Source: Apostichopus japonicus (Eukaryota > Echinodermata > Holothuroidea > Aspidochirotida > Stichopodidae). Taken from it: a stretch of DNA of 64,000 nt. Below the pieces are notes generated by a model that saw only the letters and a list, made by a program, of their open reading frames with translations, was not told where the DNA came from and did no database searches. The stretch covers positions 26,707,666 through 26,771,665 of the forward strand of contig NC_092579.1 in the NCBI RefSeq assembly GCF_037975245.1. The letters run 5' to 3'. Positions 29,609 through 43,900 of this stretch are shown here, piece after piece; within the stretch, counting starts at the first letter, position 1; every line of letters begins with the position of its first letter. The position numbers and the translations under genes were made by a program.

Positions 29609-30310
29609 GTCTCTTTAATTAATTACCTTTTCATTTTACTTTCTTAGGCTGGGACAAAGAGACCGCTACCATACTGCTGGTGCTCTGTCTGTTACCACCT
29701 GCAAACCATGGACGTACAAGCTGGAGTGTCAAAATTTGAAAAGGTTTGATAATGGTTGTGTTAAATGTATTTTGCTGGGAGGATTTAGGTGAACATACAG
29801 GAAATATAAGTGACTTGTTGATACTTGAAAACTTTCATTGTGAAGGGTTGCCCTATTTCAATATCATGGAATAGTGGGGAATCCCCAATTTCTGTTTTGT
29901 GTACGGCAGTACGGATTACGGGTTTTATCCACGTGCGAACATGTTAATCTAATATCTTACGTAGAGTATGAATGAAGGATGGTGTGGGGTGCTTTATTCC
30001 AATGTTTGTGCTTTTCTTTTTGAAAGTGTATGTTAAAAACAAAGGCCCTAATATAGCGTGTTATTTTGGATGATTTTTTTTTATAATTGTACGTGTAAGA
30101 GTATGTACATGACCTAGGCTATGCCATTGAATGTATGACATTGACAGTCTCGTAACTAGTGCTTTGAACCGTAGATGAAATGTTGAGGAAAAACCAGGTA
30201 GTAGTTACAATACCTGGATTTTATGTTGCAACACTACCGGTTGTGGAAAATTTGCACTACAGCACAATGCTAGCCCATGTTAGGAATGATGTTTGGTTTT
30301 AACATAAATT

Positions 30311-30605
30311 ATTTGGCAAGTATTACAAGCCTTTTCATTGTTATAGTCTACTGCAGTGGATATATCTTGAATAAGCTATAAAAATGTCTTTTGGGTTTTT
30401 ACATGAATATTTGGCACTATTACAAGATTTTTGCTTTAAGTTGTTCAGTCTACTGCAGTGGGTATATCTTGAATAAGTTACAAAAGATTGATCTGTCCAT
30501 GTTAAATATGTTTTGGCTTTAATGTACAATATCTGTCAAGTATTTCTCATGGATAAATTTGTGAAGTCTACTGAAGTGGATATTTGTTGAGGAAGCTGGA
30601 AAAGA
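30311..30605. repeat. Three diverged ~100-120 bp tandem copies
   Basis: 'agtctactgcagtggatata' then 'ttgaataag' recurs near 30,345, 30,448 and 30,566. Intergenic between the kinase and myosin genes; no coding signal. Confidence 0.65.
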
Positions 30606-31819
30606 TCATAAATAGTGCTGAGCACTGCTTTGCTGGAAGGGTTACCTTAAAGGGATAAATTTCTTTCGACTGATATGAACCATGGTGAAATAATTTGTTT
30701 TCAATCCTTAGTGATTTTTCAAATTATTGATAGCGTGTATCATGAACTTTAAGCAAATAGGGGTGATGTCATAGTTGTATACTGACAGCTAAATGTTGTT
30801 TTTCACTTGCCCTTGGATTGGATTTGAAACTTTGATTAAGGGTATGTGAAGTAACGAATACCTGTAATGACTATAACGTAAAGATATGTTATTGGATGTT
30901 CATCTTAAAGAAACACATCTATCAATGTGCATCTATATGACAAGTTTACTTTTGGTATAAAATACAAATGCAATTTCACCAGGGTTCATAGAATGTTCAC
31001 TTTCATCAGCCAAACATGAACTTTTGTCTCGACTATCCTTCTAAAATACGTATTGTAGGAATTACAAATAGAAACCATGCAAAATAAGCGAAAACAAGAG
31101 TAAATATTCATGATGATGTAACTTCTGTTTTGTTTATTTCTTATCACAGATGATTCAACTTTGATGATACAAGTTACACAAGGTTAACAAATGCATGGTA
31201 AACAGTATGTAAATGGTTGTATGAAAAGAAAGAAATTTAGTATCATAAACAAATAAGGTTATTATATAATACTGTACAAACTTAATATATTACAGCTAGT
31301 AATATTGTTATCATTATACTTATTAAAACCAGCACCATATATTTTCTTTGTCAAAAACCAAAATATATATTATTTACATTGTTAGATATTGTTGCACAGT
31401 GTAGCCACACTTACGTAGTTGAAAGGACTGAAAGAGAACTAAAAAATAAATCATCACTTTTCATGAAAACCTTAGCAAATTCAAAAAAGTACTGATTTAA
31501 CAAAACTGTTGAAAACAATGCTCGCTGTTGGATCGTCATAACCTGTCAACTTGTGTGGCAAGATCGTTAGTGATGGTACATAGTGATCCAATTAGTGTTA
31601 TCATCGTTAGTCGACATGTTAAGCGACTATATCGCACACTCAAAATCAGCTATTATGTGTAGGGCTGTCGTTCCTATATGGTGGTTCACACTTTACTAAT
31701 ATTACATTTACAGTGTTTCATTCTTTGGCATTTTACTTTCTAGCTGCCTGAACATTTTTTGTCTGAAAAAATTCCCTAATGAAATCGACGGGTGGTCAAA
31801 CTAGCAAACAGCCTTGAGG
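30606..31819. other. Intergenic, nothing recognised
   Basis: AT-rich sequence with no supported exon, RNA gene or repeat. Confidence 0.4.
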
Positions 31820-31825
31820 TTTATT
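31820..31825 (-). terminator. AATAAA polyadenylation signal of the myosin gene
   Basis: AATAAA on the minus strand about 90 bases past the myosin stop codon. It is the nearest canonical signal; the cleavage site itself is not determined. Confidence 0.5.
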
Positions 31826-31913
31826 TTAGTAATTCTTGTATATATTGTTTATACTAATTATATATCATAAAAGTTAATTAAGTACAGGATATCTTGTGTC
31901 GTCTTCTTTGTCG

Positions 31914-31946
31914 TCATAACTTGGTTCCCAGCACCGTCCCGTTGAC
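31914..31946 (-). CDS. Myosin terminal exon w
   Basis: VNGTVLGTKL followed by TGA at 31,916-31,914. Acceptor ctctgcag; phase 0 from exon v. Short, but an AATAAA follows about 90 bases later. Confidence 0.75.
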   Translation of the reverse strand, partial: VNGTVLGTKL

Positions 31947-34900
31947 CTGCAGAGAAAAATAAAGTAAAATAATAGGTTGGAAGAAGGAATGGACTGAATG
32001 AAAGATTTGCAGTGTTAATTTGCAAACAACAAATTAACTACTACAACTCTGACATTTTGCTTAGCGATTTGTTAGCGCTATGGTGGTAGGCATCGACAGC
32101 GTGGGGGTGGTAGTCAGAGACACAGTGGGGGTGGTAGACAGAGACACAGTGGGGTTGGTAGACAGAGACAGAGTGTGGTAGGCAGAGACAGAGTGGGGGT
32201 GGTAGGCAGACACAGTGGGGGGTGCAAAGCAGAGACGGAGTTGGAGTAGTAGGCATCGACAGTGGGGGTGTTAGGCATCGACACAGTGGGGATGGTAGGC
32301 ATCCCAGTGGGGGTGATAGGCAGAGACAGTTGGGGTAGTAGGCAGAGACAGAGTGGGGGTGGTAGGCAGAGACAGAGTGGGGGTGGTAGGCACAGAGTGG
32401 GCTGGTAGGAAGAAACAGAGTGGGGGTAGTAGGCAGAGACAGAGTTTGGGTGGTAGGAATCAACACTGGGGGGATGGTAGACAGAGACATGGCATCGACA
32501 CAGTGGGGGTGGTAGGCATCGACAGAGTGGGGGTGGTAGGCAAAGACAACACAGAGGGGGGTGGTAGTCAGAGACACAGTGGGGTGGTAGGCATCGACAC
32601 GGTGGGGGTGGTAGGCATCAACACAGTGGGGGTGGTAGGCAGAGACAGAGTGGGGGTGGTAGGCAGAGACAGAGTGGGGGTGGTAGGCATCAACACAGTG
32701 GGGATGGTAGGCATAACACAGTAGGGGTTGTAGGCATTGACACAGTGGGGGTGGTAGGCATTGACACAGTTGGGGTGGTAGGCAGAGACAGAGTGGGGGT
32801 GGTAGGCATCGACACAGAGGGGGGTGGTAGGCAGAGACAGAGTGGGGGTGGTAGGCATCAACACAGTGGGGGTGGTAGGCATTGACACAGTTGGGGTGGT
32901 AGGCAGAGACAGAGTGGGGGTGGTAGGCATCGACACAGAGGGGGGTGGTAGGCAGAGACAGAGTGGGGGTGGTAGGCATCGACACAGTGGGGAAGGTAGG
33001 TAGATACACAGTAGGGGTACCACGTTGGTAGATACACAGATTGATAGGTACGCAGATAGATAGATTAGATAGACAGACGGACAAACTGATTCCTTACCAT
33101 TACATTGGCTAATTCTTCAGGGATCCTGAGCAGGCAGCTAGTATGTTCAACATAGAGTGTGTCTTCACCTTTGACCTTTCCTGTGACTAGCACAGCCTCT
33201 CCAGCCTTCAGTAAAGGCTCTTTTACTGTAACAGAAGTGAAACAGAAAGCTGTAATCACCACAGCTCAGAACTGACTGTCAGACAGTTCAAGGAATGATT
33301 AACAGTTGAGCACTATATAACATATATATCTAATATAACTTGGCCAATGGTCTGGATACCATTCTAGCCTCCAATTGTATCCTGCACAAAAGGATCTAAA
33401 TTTAAACAAAACAAAGTTTAACGAAATCCTCACATCTTGCCATTATATAAATTCTATCATTTTCAATTTTACAATCTTTTTAAATTCAAAAGAAGCTCTT
33501 GACACTTTCGTTCTGGTATAATTAGCAATTGTTACGTTACATCTGACCATGCTATTGTGGAATAAACAATTTTAGCCTCGAGAGAAAGTTTGAAACATTT
33601 TCTGCTTCTGGATAGAAGACTCACTTGGGTAATCACACTGCATAATCCTGGTCTGAGGGTATTCCCCAATTGATGTGACTTCTAGATCTTGGCATGGATG
33701 GTTCCGCGGGAGAGGGGGAGGGAGTCCTTCAAGTGGCCGTGGTGGGGGTACAGCCTGAGGAGTGAAGAGAGGTAGTCATATATTGGTTGACTGACAAACA
33801 TAAAGCTAGTTACATTTGCAACTTAATTTCTGAGAACATGTTAGTTTATATCATATCAATCACACCCTTGTCTGTCTTTTGTTAATACAACCCATAAATA
33901 CTACCCGAGACTCTACCATACAATCAGGGCTGTGGTACCTGGCTCAGACAAATTTGACTATAATACTTGTCTATAACTTCAAACCCAACAAATAGTTGGT
34001 CAATGGTGACACTTTGTACCATGGCACAAACATTGAACCGAAGGTAACAAAACAGTTTTTTTACAAAGCTTTTCCGATGATGACATCAAATGAATAATTA
34101 GGGTTACTATTTATTTTCAAATGAGGTACCCCTCTCAACTGTGCTGGCTGACTTTAAGTTTGCAAGAAATTTTCAGCCACATGGATATTAAATACTATCA
34201 TGTACATAAGATACATGTATACTAAAATGTGTAACCAAAATATCAAAGATATTTCACATGTTCATCTTTGTAACAATATACATCTAATGCAATCACAATA
34301 TAATAACAGTACTAGGTACCCAAGCTATGAGCCTGGGCAAGACAACCAAACAACTTGATCCACTCTCAACCCAAATCTCCTAACATTATGATTACGGCAA
34401 TGTCACATAATACAAAAACCTATACAAGATTGTATGTACAAAACGGTATACAAATATGAGTCCCTTTGTAAAGGGAATAAGATGTGACACGAGGCCAAGA
34501 AGCATAACTTACTAGGTACCAGGAGTTAACAGATGTTACCTGTAGTACTATATTATTATGATGACTTACTGGTTGTATTGTTGTCATCTCGGCTGTGATG
34601 ATGACCGGTGAAGCCTCCATGTATTCCGGATCTTCAGGTCCATCCTCCATCTCATCCTCTTCCTCCATGGGAGCCGGGGTCAGTGGGATGCTGCAATCAG
34701 AACAAACCAATTAATACCCATGTACACGTACAAAGGTTTTACAAAGTAGCAATCAAACCAATTAATACCCATGTACACATTCAAAGGTTTTACAAAGTAG
34801 CAATCAAACCAAACCAAGTAATACCCATGTACACATTCAAAGGTTTTACAAAGTAGCAATCAAACCAAAACAAACCAATTAATACCCATGTACACATTCA

Positions 34901-37900
34901 AAGGTTTTACAAAGTAGCAATCAAACCAATTAATACCCATGTACATATTCAAAGGTTTTACAAAGTAGCAATCAAACCAAACCAATTAATACCCATGTAC
35001 ACATTCAAAGGTTTTACAAAGTAGCAATCAAACCAAACCAAATAATACCCATGTACCCATTGTTAGCTATGATATAGAACCTACCATTCATAGACAGGTG
35101 GTTAGCTATGATATAGAACCTACCATTCCTACACAGGTAGTTATCTATGGTATAGAACCTAGCATTCATACACAGGTGGTTAGCTATGATATAGAACCTA
35201 CCATTCATACACAGGTTGTTATCTATGATATAGAACCTACCTTTCATACACAGGACCTCGTTTCTAATTAAATTGGTTAGCTATGGTATAGAACCTACCA
35301 TTCATACACAGGTGGTTAGCTATGATATACAACCTACCATTCATACACAGGTTGTTAGCTATGATATAGAACCTACCATTCATACACAGCTATGATATAG
35401 AACCTACCTTTCATACACAGGTTGATATAGAACCTACCATTCATACACAGGTGGTTAGACTTTGATATAGAACTTACTATTCATGCACAGGTTGTTAGCT
35501 ATGATATACAACCTACCATTCATACACAGGTTGTTAGCTATGATATAGAACCTACCTTTCATACACAGGATCTCGTTTCTAATTAAATCGGTTAGCTATG
35601 GTATAGAACCTACCATTCATACACAGGTGGTTAGCTATGATATACAACCTACCATTCATACACAGGTTGTTAGCTATGATATAGAACCTACCATTCATAC
35701 ACAGCTATGATATAGAACCTACCTTTCATACACAGGTTGATATAGAACCTACCATTCACACACAGGTGGTTAGACTTTGATATAGAACCTACCATTCATG
35801 CACAGGTTGTTAGCTATGATATACAACCTACCATTCATACACAGGTTGTTAGCTATGATATAGAACCTACCTTTCATACACAGGATCTCGTTTCTAATTA
35901 AATTGGTTAGCTATGGTATAGAACCTACCATTCATACACAGGTGGTTAGCTATGATATACAACCTACCATTCATACACAGGTTGTTAGCTATGATATAGA
36001 ACCTACCATTCATACACAGCTATGATATAGAACCTACCTTTCATACACAGGTTGATATAGAACCTACCATTCATACACGGGTGGTTAGACTTTGATATAG
36101 AACCTACCATTCATGCACAGGTTGTTAGCTATGGTATAGAACCTACCATTCATACACACAAAGGTAGCTATTATATAGAACCTACCATTAACACACAGGT
36201 TGTTATCTATGGTTTACAACCTACCATTCATAAACAGGCTCTCGTATCTGGACATGTTTCTTGGCTTTCTTCTTCTTTGCTACTGGTGGTCGTTGAGCCT
36301 TCCACCACTGCATACAGATCCATCGTCTGACATTTGATTGGATGACGACTGCAGCTCGATTGCGACGGTGGGATAGGAAGTGGTTGAGGAACCTCAGGGT
36401 CTCATCGCTACCCAGAGAGAAATCGCAAGATAATGTTAAAAGAATAATGTCAACATTACTACAAGAATAGCAGAAAGCTTTTGATGAATAATGCAAATCA
36501 ATGTTAACAAGGAACATTCTCTCCTTAGGGAGAAAACCCTGTATTACTCCTATCATCATCCTATGTCTTAACTTAAACATCAACGTTAACCATCAACAGA
36601 TAAGCACTCGTTCTATTGCTTCTACAGAGTGAAAAGGTATTTAGTTTAGAGTACCACCAGATAACCAAAGATTGCAGAATCATCATCGCACAATTGTTAT
36701 TATTATGTTAAGCGCTACGAGAATTATTTCATAGTTTGTTTGGTGCTATATAAAAATTATGTATTATTATTATTATGATTATTATAAGATCAGCTGTTAT
36801 GATGGGCAATGTGTTTAAGGTGTACTGAGGCATACCTGAGGAAGACTTGAGATGAGCCAAAGCTCCATCTGGTGGTGATGAAGGGCATCTTACTCTCGTT
36901 CATCTTATGAAGGAGCCCCTCCAAGATTTCCTGTCAGAGTAAGAAATGAAAATAAATTACAGGTACATGACACATTTATAGTGCAATTAGTGATCACATT
37001 AGATGACAGGAGTCCTTCTTTATAGCACAAATAAACAGTTTCATGCGAATATACACAGCTGTTGCACTCTCGTTGATAATGTGGTCTTTAGATTTACGGA
37101 GATACTGTGAATATAGATAGATATAGTGTTTTACAGGATTTTCTTTAAAGGCAACCAGTTTATATCCGGTCAGGTGCTAGTAGGACCAAAAACCCATGCT
37201 ATGATCTCTTTCAAGGTTATTTTTCATCCATTCTGATTTGGTTCTGCCTGTTATCCTCCCTTAACCTATTCTCCTTCATATTCAAGAATATGTTGACCAT
37301 CAATGCATGGTAAAAGACAGACTATGAGTATTGTGTAAACATCAGAGAAGAGGAGGATTAATTGGTCACACCTTTGTCTTTGCTACCTGCTCATAAATAA
37401 AGTTAATGAGAGTTAAAACATGAGACAAATATTACAGAGCACACAGAATGATAACATTTACCAACACCATCACAGTCTTTGTGAATACCATAGCCGTATA
37501 ATTATTATCTTTAACTATGATAGTACTGTTTTAGATACCAAGTTACTTAGAACTATACAACGATTCCTCTACCAGGGTACTTGTCCATTACTATATAAAT
37601 AGGTTAAGTACAGATCACTCACTGTGCAGTATTCTTTCTTCTGGCCTGATGGGGGAAGGCTCTCGGCCAAACATTTAAACTGTCTGATAAAGGCATCAAG
37701 CGACATGTGGTGAGGAAAACCTGTGAAATTGAACCCAAAAAGAGAAAATTAAGAAACAATAAATAAACCCCAAATCAAAGAAATAACTACGAGCCGAAAA
37801 TTGTTGCCAAAAGGTTGCAGAGGCTACAACTATAAATAGCCGAAGCAATTTTCTAAGACTAATAGATATGTCTATGTATAGTTAGGGCTATAAGTGGCAG

Positions 37901-40900
37901 AGGATTTAGTTTTTAAAGGATTGGTTAAAATGACACAAGAGGTGAGGTACTTACCAGCAGCCATGAGGTGTACTGTGGGTACAACCTGCAAAGCTTGGAC
38001 CTGCCTCTGGACAACTTCCATCTCAAACTGATTGGCTGATTGCTTGTCATTTGTCTGCATATTAAAAAAAACATGACAGGATCAAACACTACTTAAAAGG
38101 TGTCATTATAGGTCACCCCTGCACAGAGAATCTTGTATTTCTCGAGTCAGTTGTTTACCGTTGATAATTTAACCTTTATCAGCATTAAAAGGCATAACAT
38201 TTCAGCATGCTTTGATTGAACCCCTCCACCCCCCCCCCCCCACTTAAAAAAACTGTTTTCAAAAGTACTTTGTTGGAGGTTCTGACCCTACCAATTGTCA
38301 GCGATTCACTACTATTCAATAAGACAATACTCATGCAGTTAAAATTCTCCTTTAAGTTGACGATTATTTGACTTTCAAGAATAATTTTTAGCTATATCAT
38401 GCTAACCACCTGTGTATATTTAAAATTGGGGATGAAGCTGTTTTAATTCACAGATGAAACTCAACCAAGGCCTAAGATATGGCTAGGAGGTATCCCAGGG
38501 TAGACCCACTAACCCCCCCCCCATCTCCTCCCACACCATCCCTCATGCCTCCTCCCCTTCATTAGACATAAGACTGATCTAAAGTTCTCTTCATATACCC
38601 AAACACACTCGAAATCGTCAGTCTAGTTTCACAGGCTGACGAATATCACAGCTTACGCCCTCAGCTCTGCTGCTTATAAAACCAATGGAAGCAGTTTCGA
38701 GTGGTTTCACATACACTTTTGAAGACACCTACTTCAGTCGTCATGGTGACTTACCTTGACACACAAAATGAAATGCTTGTCAGCTTCCTGGATGGTTTCA
38801 AGAACACCTTCAACTCTTTGTCGAAAGTCACTTCCAAACGAGGAAACATTCTCTGATACAGATCTGAGACAAACGAAAGTGAAAAGAGAAATTCTGTAAA
38901 ACAATGGAACTAAATTAGGATGTTACAGATTGACTTTGTGTCTCATAGTGACAAATATCTTGTAAGTCACAAATCTGTAAGTGAAACACAGTAAGATGGT
39001 AATAACAACTGTTAAATTTGTACAGTTTTTCTTGCAAAAGTGTAATACACAGTTTGAACAGTGCAAACATTCTTGTTCAATTTACATCCAAGCTCCATGC
39101 ATCCTTTCTTGTATTTTGTTAAGTTAAAAACAAAGCACTTAAAGGCTACTATACAGCTAGATATTGTGAAAACTAACTTACCAATCAAACAATGTTAAAA
39201 AAAAACATAAAAAGATTGCACAATTTTGGGAAACTTACTCAGAGTTTTCAGATGGAGGTGGAGGACAAATCCGAAAGAGAAGTCCCGGTGATCTGGTTCC
39301 TAAAAATGAAACAACATGAAAATATCTAATAACAGCTTGTCAGACCACTATGACACAATAACAGCTTGTAAGATCACTATCACAATAACAGCTTGTTGGA
39401 CCACTATGACACAATAACAGCTTGTTGGACCAGTATCACACAATAACAGCTTGTTGGACCACTATGACACAATAACAGCTTGTTGGACCAGTATCACACA
39501 ATAACAGCTTGTTAGATCACTATCACACAATACCATTTTGTTAGACCACTATCACAGTCACATCAATGAGAGTGCTGTGGAAGTCAAGCATCTGGAAAGA
39601 CACCGGTTCAAGCCGGAGCAAACCAAGTAAGACAGCATAACAGAGTTTTACAGTTAATAAATTGAAAAAAAAGAACATCCAACATTTGCTAAACTAGTTG
39701 AAGTAATTACCACCTGACCAGAAATATGAGCCATTCCACAATACTAGCTTTAGTCTTCATGGCCGATTGCAAATCAGGTATCATTACGATTCAGATCCTG
39801 ATTAGCAATATTGTTATAACTGCTGATTTAAGGAATAACCAACACAAAAAATCATTTATGGTCTTTGTGATAATGATGGTAATGGTTTCAGGGTCAAAAC
39901 TGTTCACATTTTACCTTGAAAATGTGATTAGAAACAACATGAAAGGTTTCAGAATAAATTGACACTAAGACATCAAACATTTTCAAAAATGACCGCGCCC
40001 AAAACAAGACTTTTAAACTAGGATATCTCCCCAAATTGGAACAATATTTTTCTCAGCTGCTTCTGGGAGTTGTTCTTCACAAAGACCTTGATAATATAAG
40101 CTTAAGAAAACAGTTGGGTTCGTGTCATGAGTTTGTGAACGATAGCTACACGTTTTTGACACCTTCCACTTTTTGCCTATCCTTCGTAGAGAAGTACAAA
40201 CCATACTATTAATTAATAAACATATTATAATTAATAGCCTGACATTGATAGCTTCAATTTATATGATATCAAACTTCGGTCAATATAATGAAAGTCATAA
40301 GGAAGAATTGCATACTAAGGCAATGTGTAACCAATCTTTCTATTAAAATTTCACAGGTACGAAGATATCAAACTTACTTTTCAAAAGTCTTAATTCTGGA
40401 ATGAAGAGGTGGGTCGCGAAACCAAAGTTACAGGCCTTCCTGGAGAAGAGCCCGACAATCTCATCCCCGATGACATCTCGATTAGTCCAGATGAAATCTG
40501 AAGCTTGATACTCCACTGGGCCGTTAGCATGGCTGATAATGAAAGACTCGGAATTAACAGATTTTAAGCTGAAAGATAGAAATGCAAAGTGACACAGTTT
40601 AAGGGAAATCCTCACAGCTGTTTATAGGAGACCAAATATTAATCTTTGTAGCATAACTTGGGGCAATATTGGTAACTATTACATGACCAGAAGAATATGA
40701 AAGCCCCCTGTCAGAGAAATGGTTGATCAAAGGACAACCATTGAGCAGACTTGTAGCACAAGTACAACTGCAGGGGCAAGTACAACATTTGGGGGTTGTG
40801 GGTACAACAGCAGGGGTGGGTACAACAGCAGGGGGGCGAGTACAACAGCAGGGGGTGGGTACAAGAGCAGGGGGTGGTGGGTGCAACAGCAGGGGGTGGG

Positions 40901-43900
40901 TACAAGAGCAGGGGGTGGTGGGTGCAACAGCAGGGGGTGGTGGGTACAAATGCAGGGGGAAGTACAACAGTAGGGAGCAAGTACAAGCAAAAGTCTCGGA
41001 GTATGAATTACTTAATCTTGTGCTAGAGTCCCTAATAGATTTCTAAAACGCACGGAGTACATGTACAAGAACAAATCCATGAGGATCAGTGCAAGGCAAC
41101 TATGCTAGAATCATTAGTACAAGTACAAACTCACCACCTGTCAGCCAATCAGAATGCCCTAGAGTATAACTTACCTATCTGACTGTGTACTCGACGTCAA
41201 GGTCTGCAGAAAGCTCTTTGAATCAGAGAGGCGCTGAAGACAAGCTTGGTCAAGAAGGCCCAATAGACCAGTGTCCTAAAAGAGAGAAGAATGTAGCTTA
41301 TGAATATTTAAATGACATAGTTAATAATACATGTAGATAGTGGGATGTTCATGGCTCAACGGATTGCCTATATGGAAATTCATGCTACGGTGTTCAGTTG
41401 GGATATTATGTGTCACTGTGTGTTGTTTGTTGCAATGGGATATCCATGACTATGTGGATTCACTTTATGTACAATGTTCACAGTTGGGAGATGTTATGGA
41501 ATTGCTGTGTGTTCCGTGTCAGTCACAAGAGTGGGATTTCAGTCACTTTGTGGATTGACTTTATTGTGCAAACTCATTCTGAATGGTTCTTCAATAACAA
41601 GTCTCAGCCTGAAAGTCTTCTTTACCTGTTCATACACCATGGAGTGATAATTGATCAAAACAACAATGTAAACTAAGTTCCCAAAGTAACCCTTTAGAAA
41701 TAAACCTGTTAACTGTTGACAGGGTTCCCTGCTAAGCTTTAAACGACGATCATTTATACAAAGGCATTAACTGTATAAAAGATTACTGAGGCGTCCATTC
41801 AGGAAAAGCAAAATGGTTCACGGCTGAGTGGAAAAGTTAAAACTGAAATAATACAGTACAAACAGAGATTTATGATTAAAAGAAACACCGGGTGGATAGG
41901 TCGTGGGAATTTTTAACTTTGAGGTTGAAAAGAGTGAAGAATTTTTTTCTATTTATTTTTAACATCCACATGACAACAAAACAGAGTATTATTACTAACC
42001 CTGTTTGTATTGACAACAACTCAAGTCATGCTTAACAAAAGGAGGCATTTCCAATGCGCCTATATCTTTAAAAGCTATAGTCAAAACTAAACTACAAGCC
42101 AAACCTAATGTCCAATTTTTTTTTGTTGTACCTGTTTTACAACACAAGATAAATTTTTCAAAAATAAGACTAGATGCTAACGATATTATCTTGTATATTT
42201 GTTTTTTCACATTTCTGGGGTATTTTTTATTAATATTTTATTAATTTAATAATTATTTTTATTAATTATTTTTTAATTATTCATTTATTCATTTTTATTC
42301 ATTTTTATTCATTTTTGTTGACATACCTGATGGTAGAGGAGATCCACCAGTACTGAGTTGTCTTCATACGTTACATTCACGTCACACTGAATCTGGTCGT
42401 CCCTGCAAGCTTTCAGACTGGACTCCAGCACGTTGGCGTTGTAGAACTGATGCAACCGTTCCGCTGAGATGTTTGATAACAGCTGGACTAGTCTATTATT
42501 CTGTTCAAGAAGATGAAAAATGATCGCGATAAATGACTTCTTTTTGCAAAAGCAATTCTTAACTTTGTTCATAATTTTTTTTTAATTCAAATAATTGAAA
42601 ATTTTTAATTCTCTATTCCATCAAAGCTATTTATGGACTTATGAACTGATTCACTTAGTAATATGATCAAGCAGAAAGATGTCAAATTCACGACAGGCAC
42701 TTAAAAAAAATCTATTGCCAGGGAGGATGTAAGAGGATTTTGCTTAGTACTGATCTGTGAACCCTATACTTAGTTTCAAGATCACAGATTCATCAACATT
42801 TTGCAATCATTTCCTTTATTAACTGTGTTCATATTTAATAATAATATAGGCTTTATGGTGCAGACGTAGCCACTCTGCAGAGCACTCAATGATAAGCCTC
42901 AGCCATATGAATAATGTTCCTAGAGTTTCTTTCTTCAAGTACAAATACTTGAGGCCCAACCTGACTTCCAAGAAGTACTATATTTCAATAACATGGTCTG
43001 ACAGCAACACCTTATTTTCCCAGTAGTTTTATACAACACACCATTCAGCCTACTAGAGCCTACTAGAGCCTATTGACTTACTGTAGAGGACTGGAAACCA
43101 GGCATGTCTAGTATCTGTATGGTCTGTGTGACCTGAGCTGTAAGGGTGGCTGTACTGGTAGAATGAGATGTATACGAGCTGACAGAGGGAGTTGGTGAAC
43201 CGATCGGAAGAAGAGATGAACAGGAGGCTACCGTACAGGAAGAGGATAATAATATATCAGGAATGATACATTGAAAGGAAAAGGGCACTTGTATTAAGAA
43301 GATTACTGGCCACAAAAGCAAACAAGTTTTTTAATGTTTACTGCACAAATTCACTCTCAACCCCAGTCATGGTTACACTTGGGACTGTGATACCGCACAC
43401 GATCCCATCCAAAAGGCCAAGCAGCAAGGGCACTTATATAAGAAAAGTCACTGAAGATAGACTGTGCCTGAAAAACATAACTTGTTCCGCTATCAAGCCC
43501 AGTGCCCTTACATTGAGACTGTCACCATGTAATCATGTCAATAAGAACCTACCCACAATGCAATATTACAGAGAACAGTTAGCATGTTTTATTAAAGTAT
43601 TGGACAATTTACAACTGTCTGTAATGCTGCAGGCTAGCCGTAGAGTAGACCAGGGAGAAAAAAACACAAAATGCTGAAGACGCAATACAACTGTGTCACC
43701 TCAAACATTGACTACTTTTTTAATATGATACTTTAGTACTAAATTTACACAAGAACCATGATAAGTTCTGCTTAAAATTACTCAATAATTGACTAATCTA
43801 TCAGCTTTTAGAGAACAGTTTTTGCTTTCAGGCTTTAACTGTGACTGGTGTTAATATTGACAGTCAACGGGGCAGGGACAAGACTCAACAAATTCAACTA

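Noticed and set aside
32041-33084. 347-codon minus-strand open frame rich in Tyr-His-Pro
   Set aside because: It is entirely a 24-bp minisatellite inside a myosin intron; the length comes from a stop-free repeat unit.
35045-36224. CRISPR-like array
   Set aside because: Units are contiguous and near-identical without distinct spacers, in an animal intron; it is a minisatellite.
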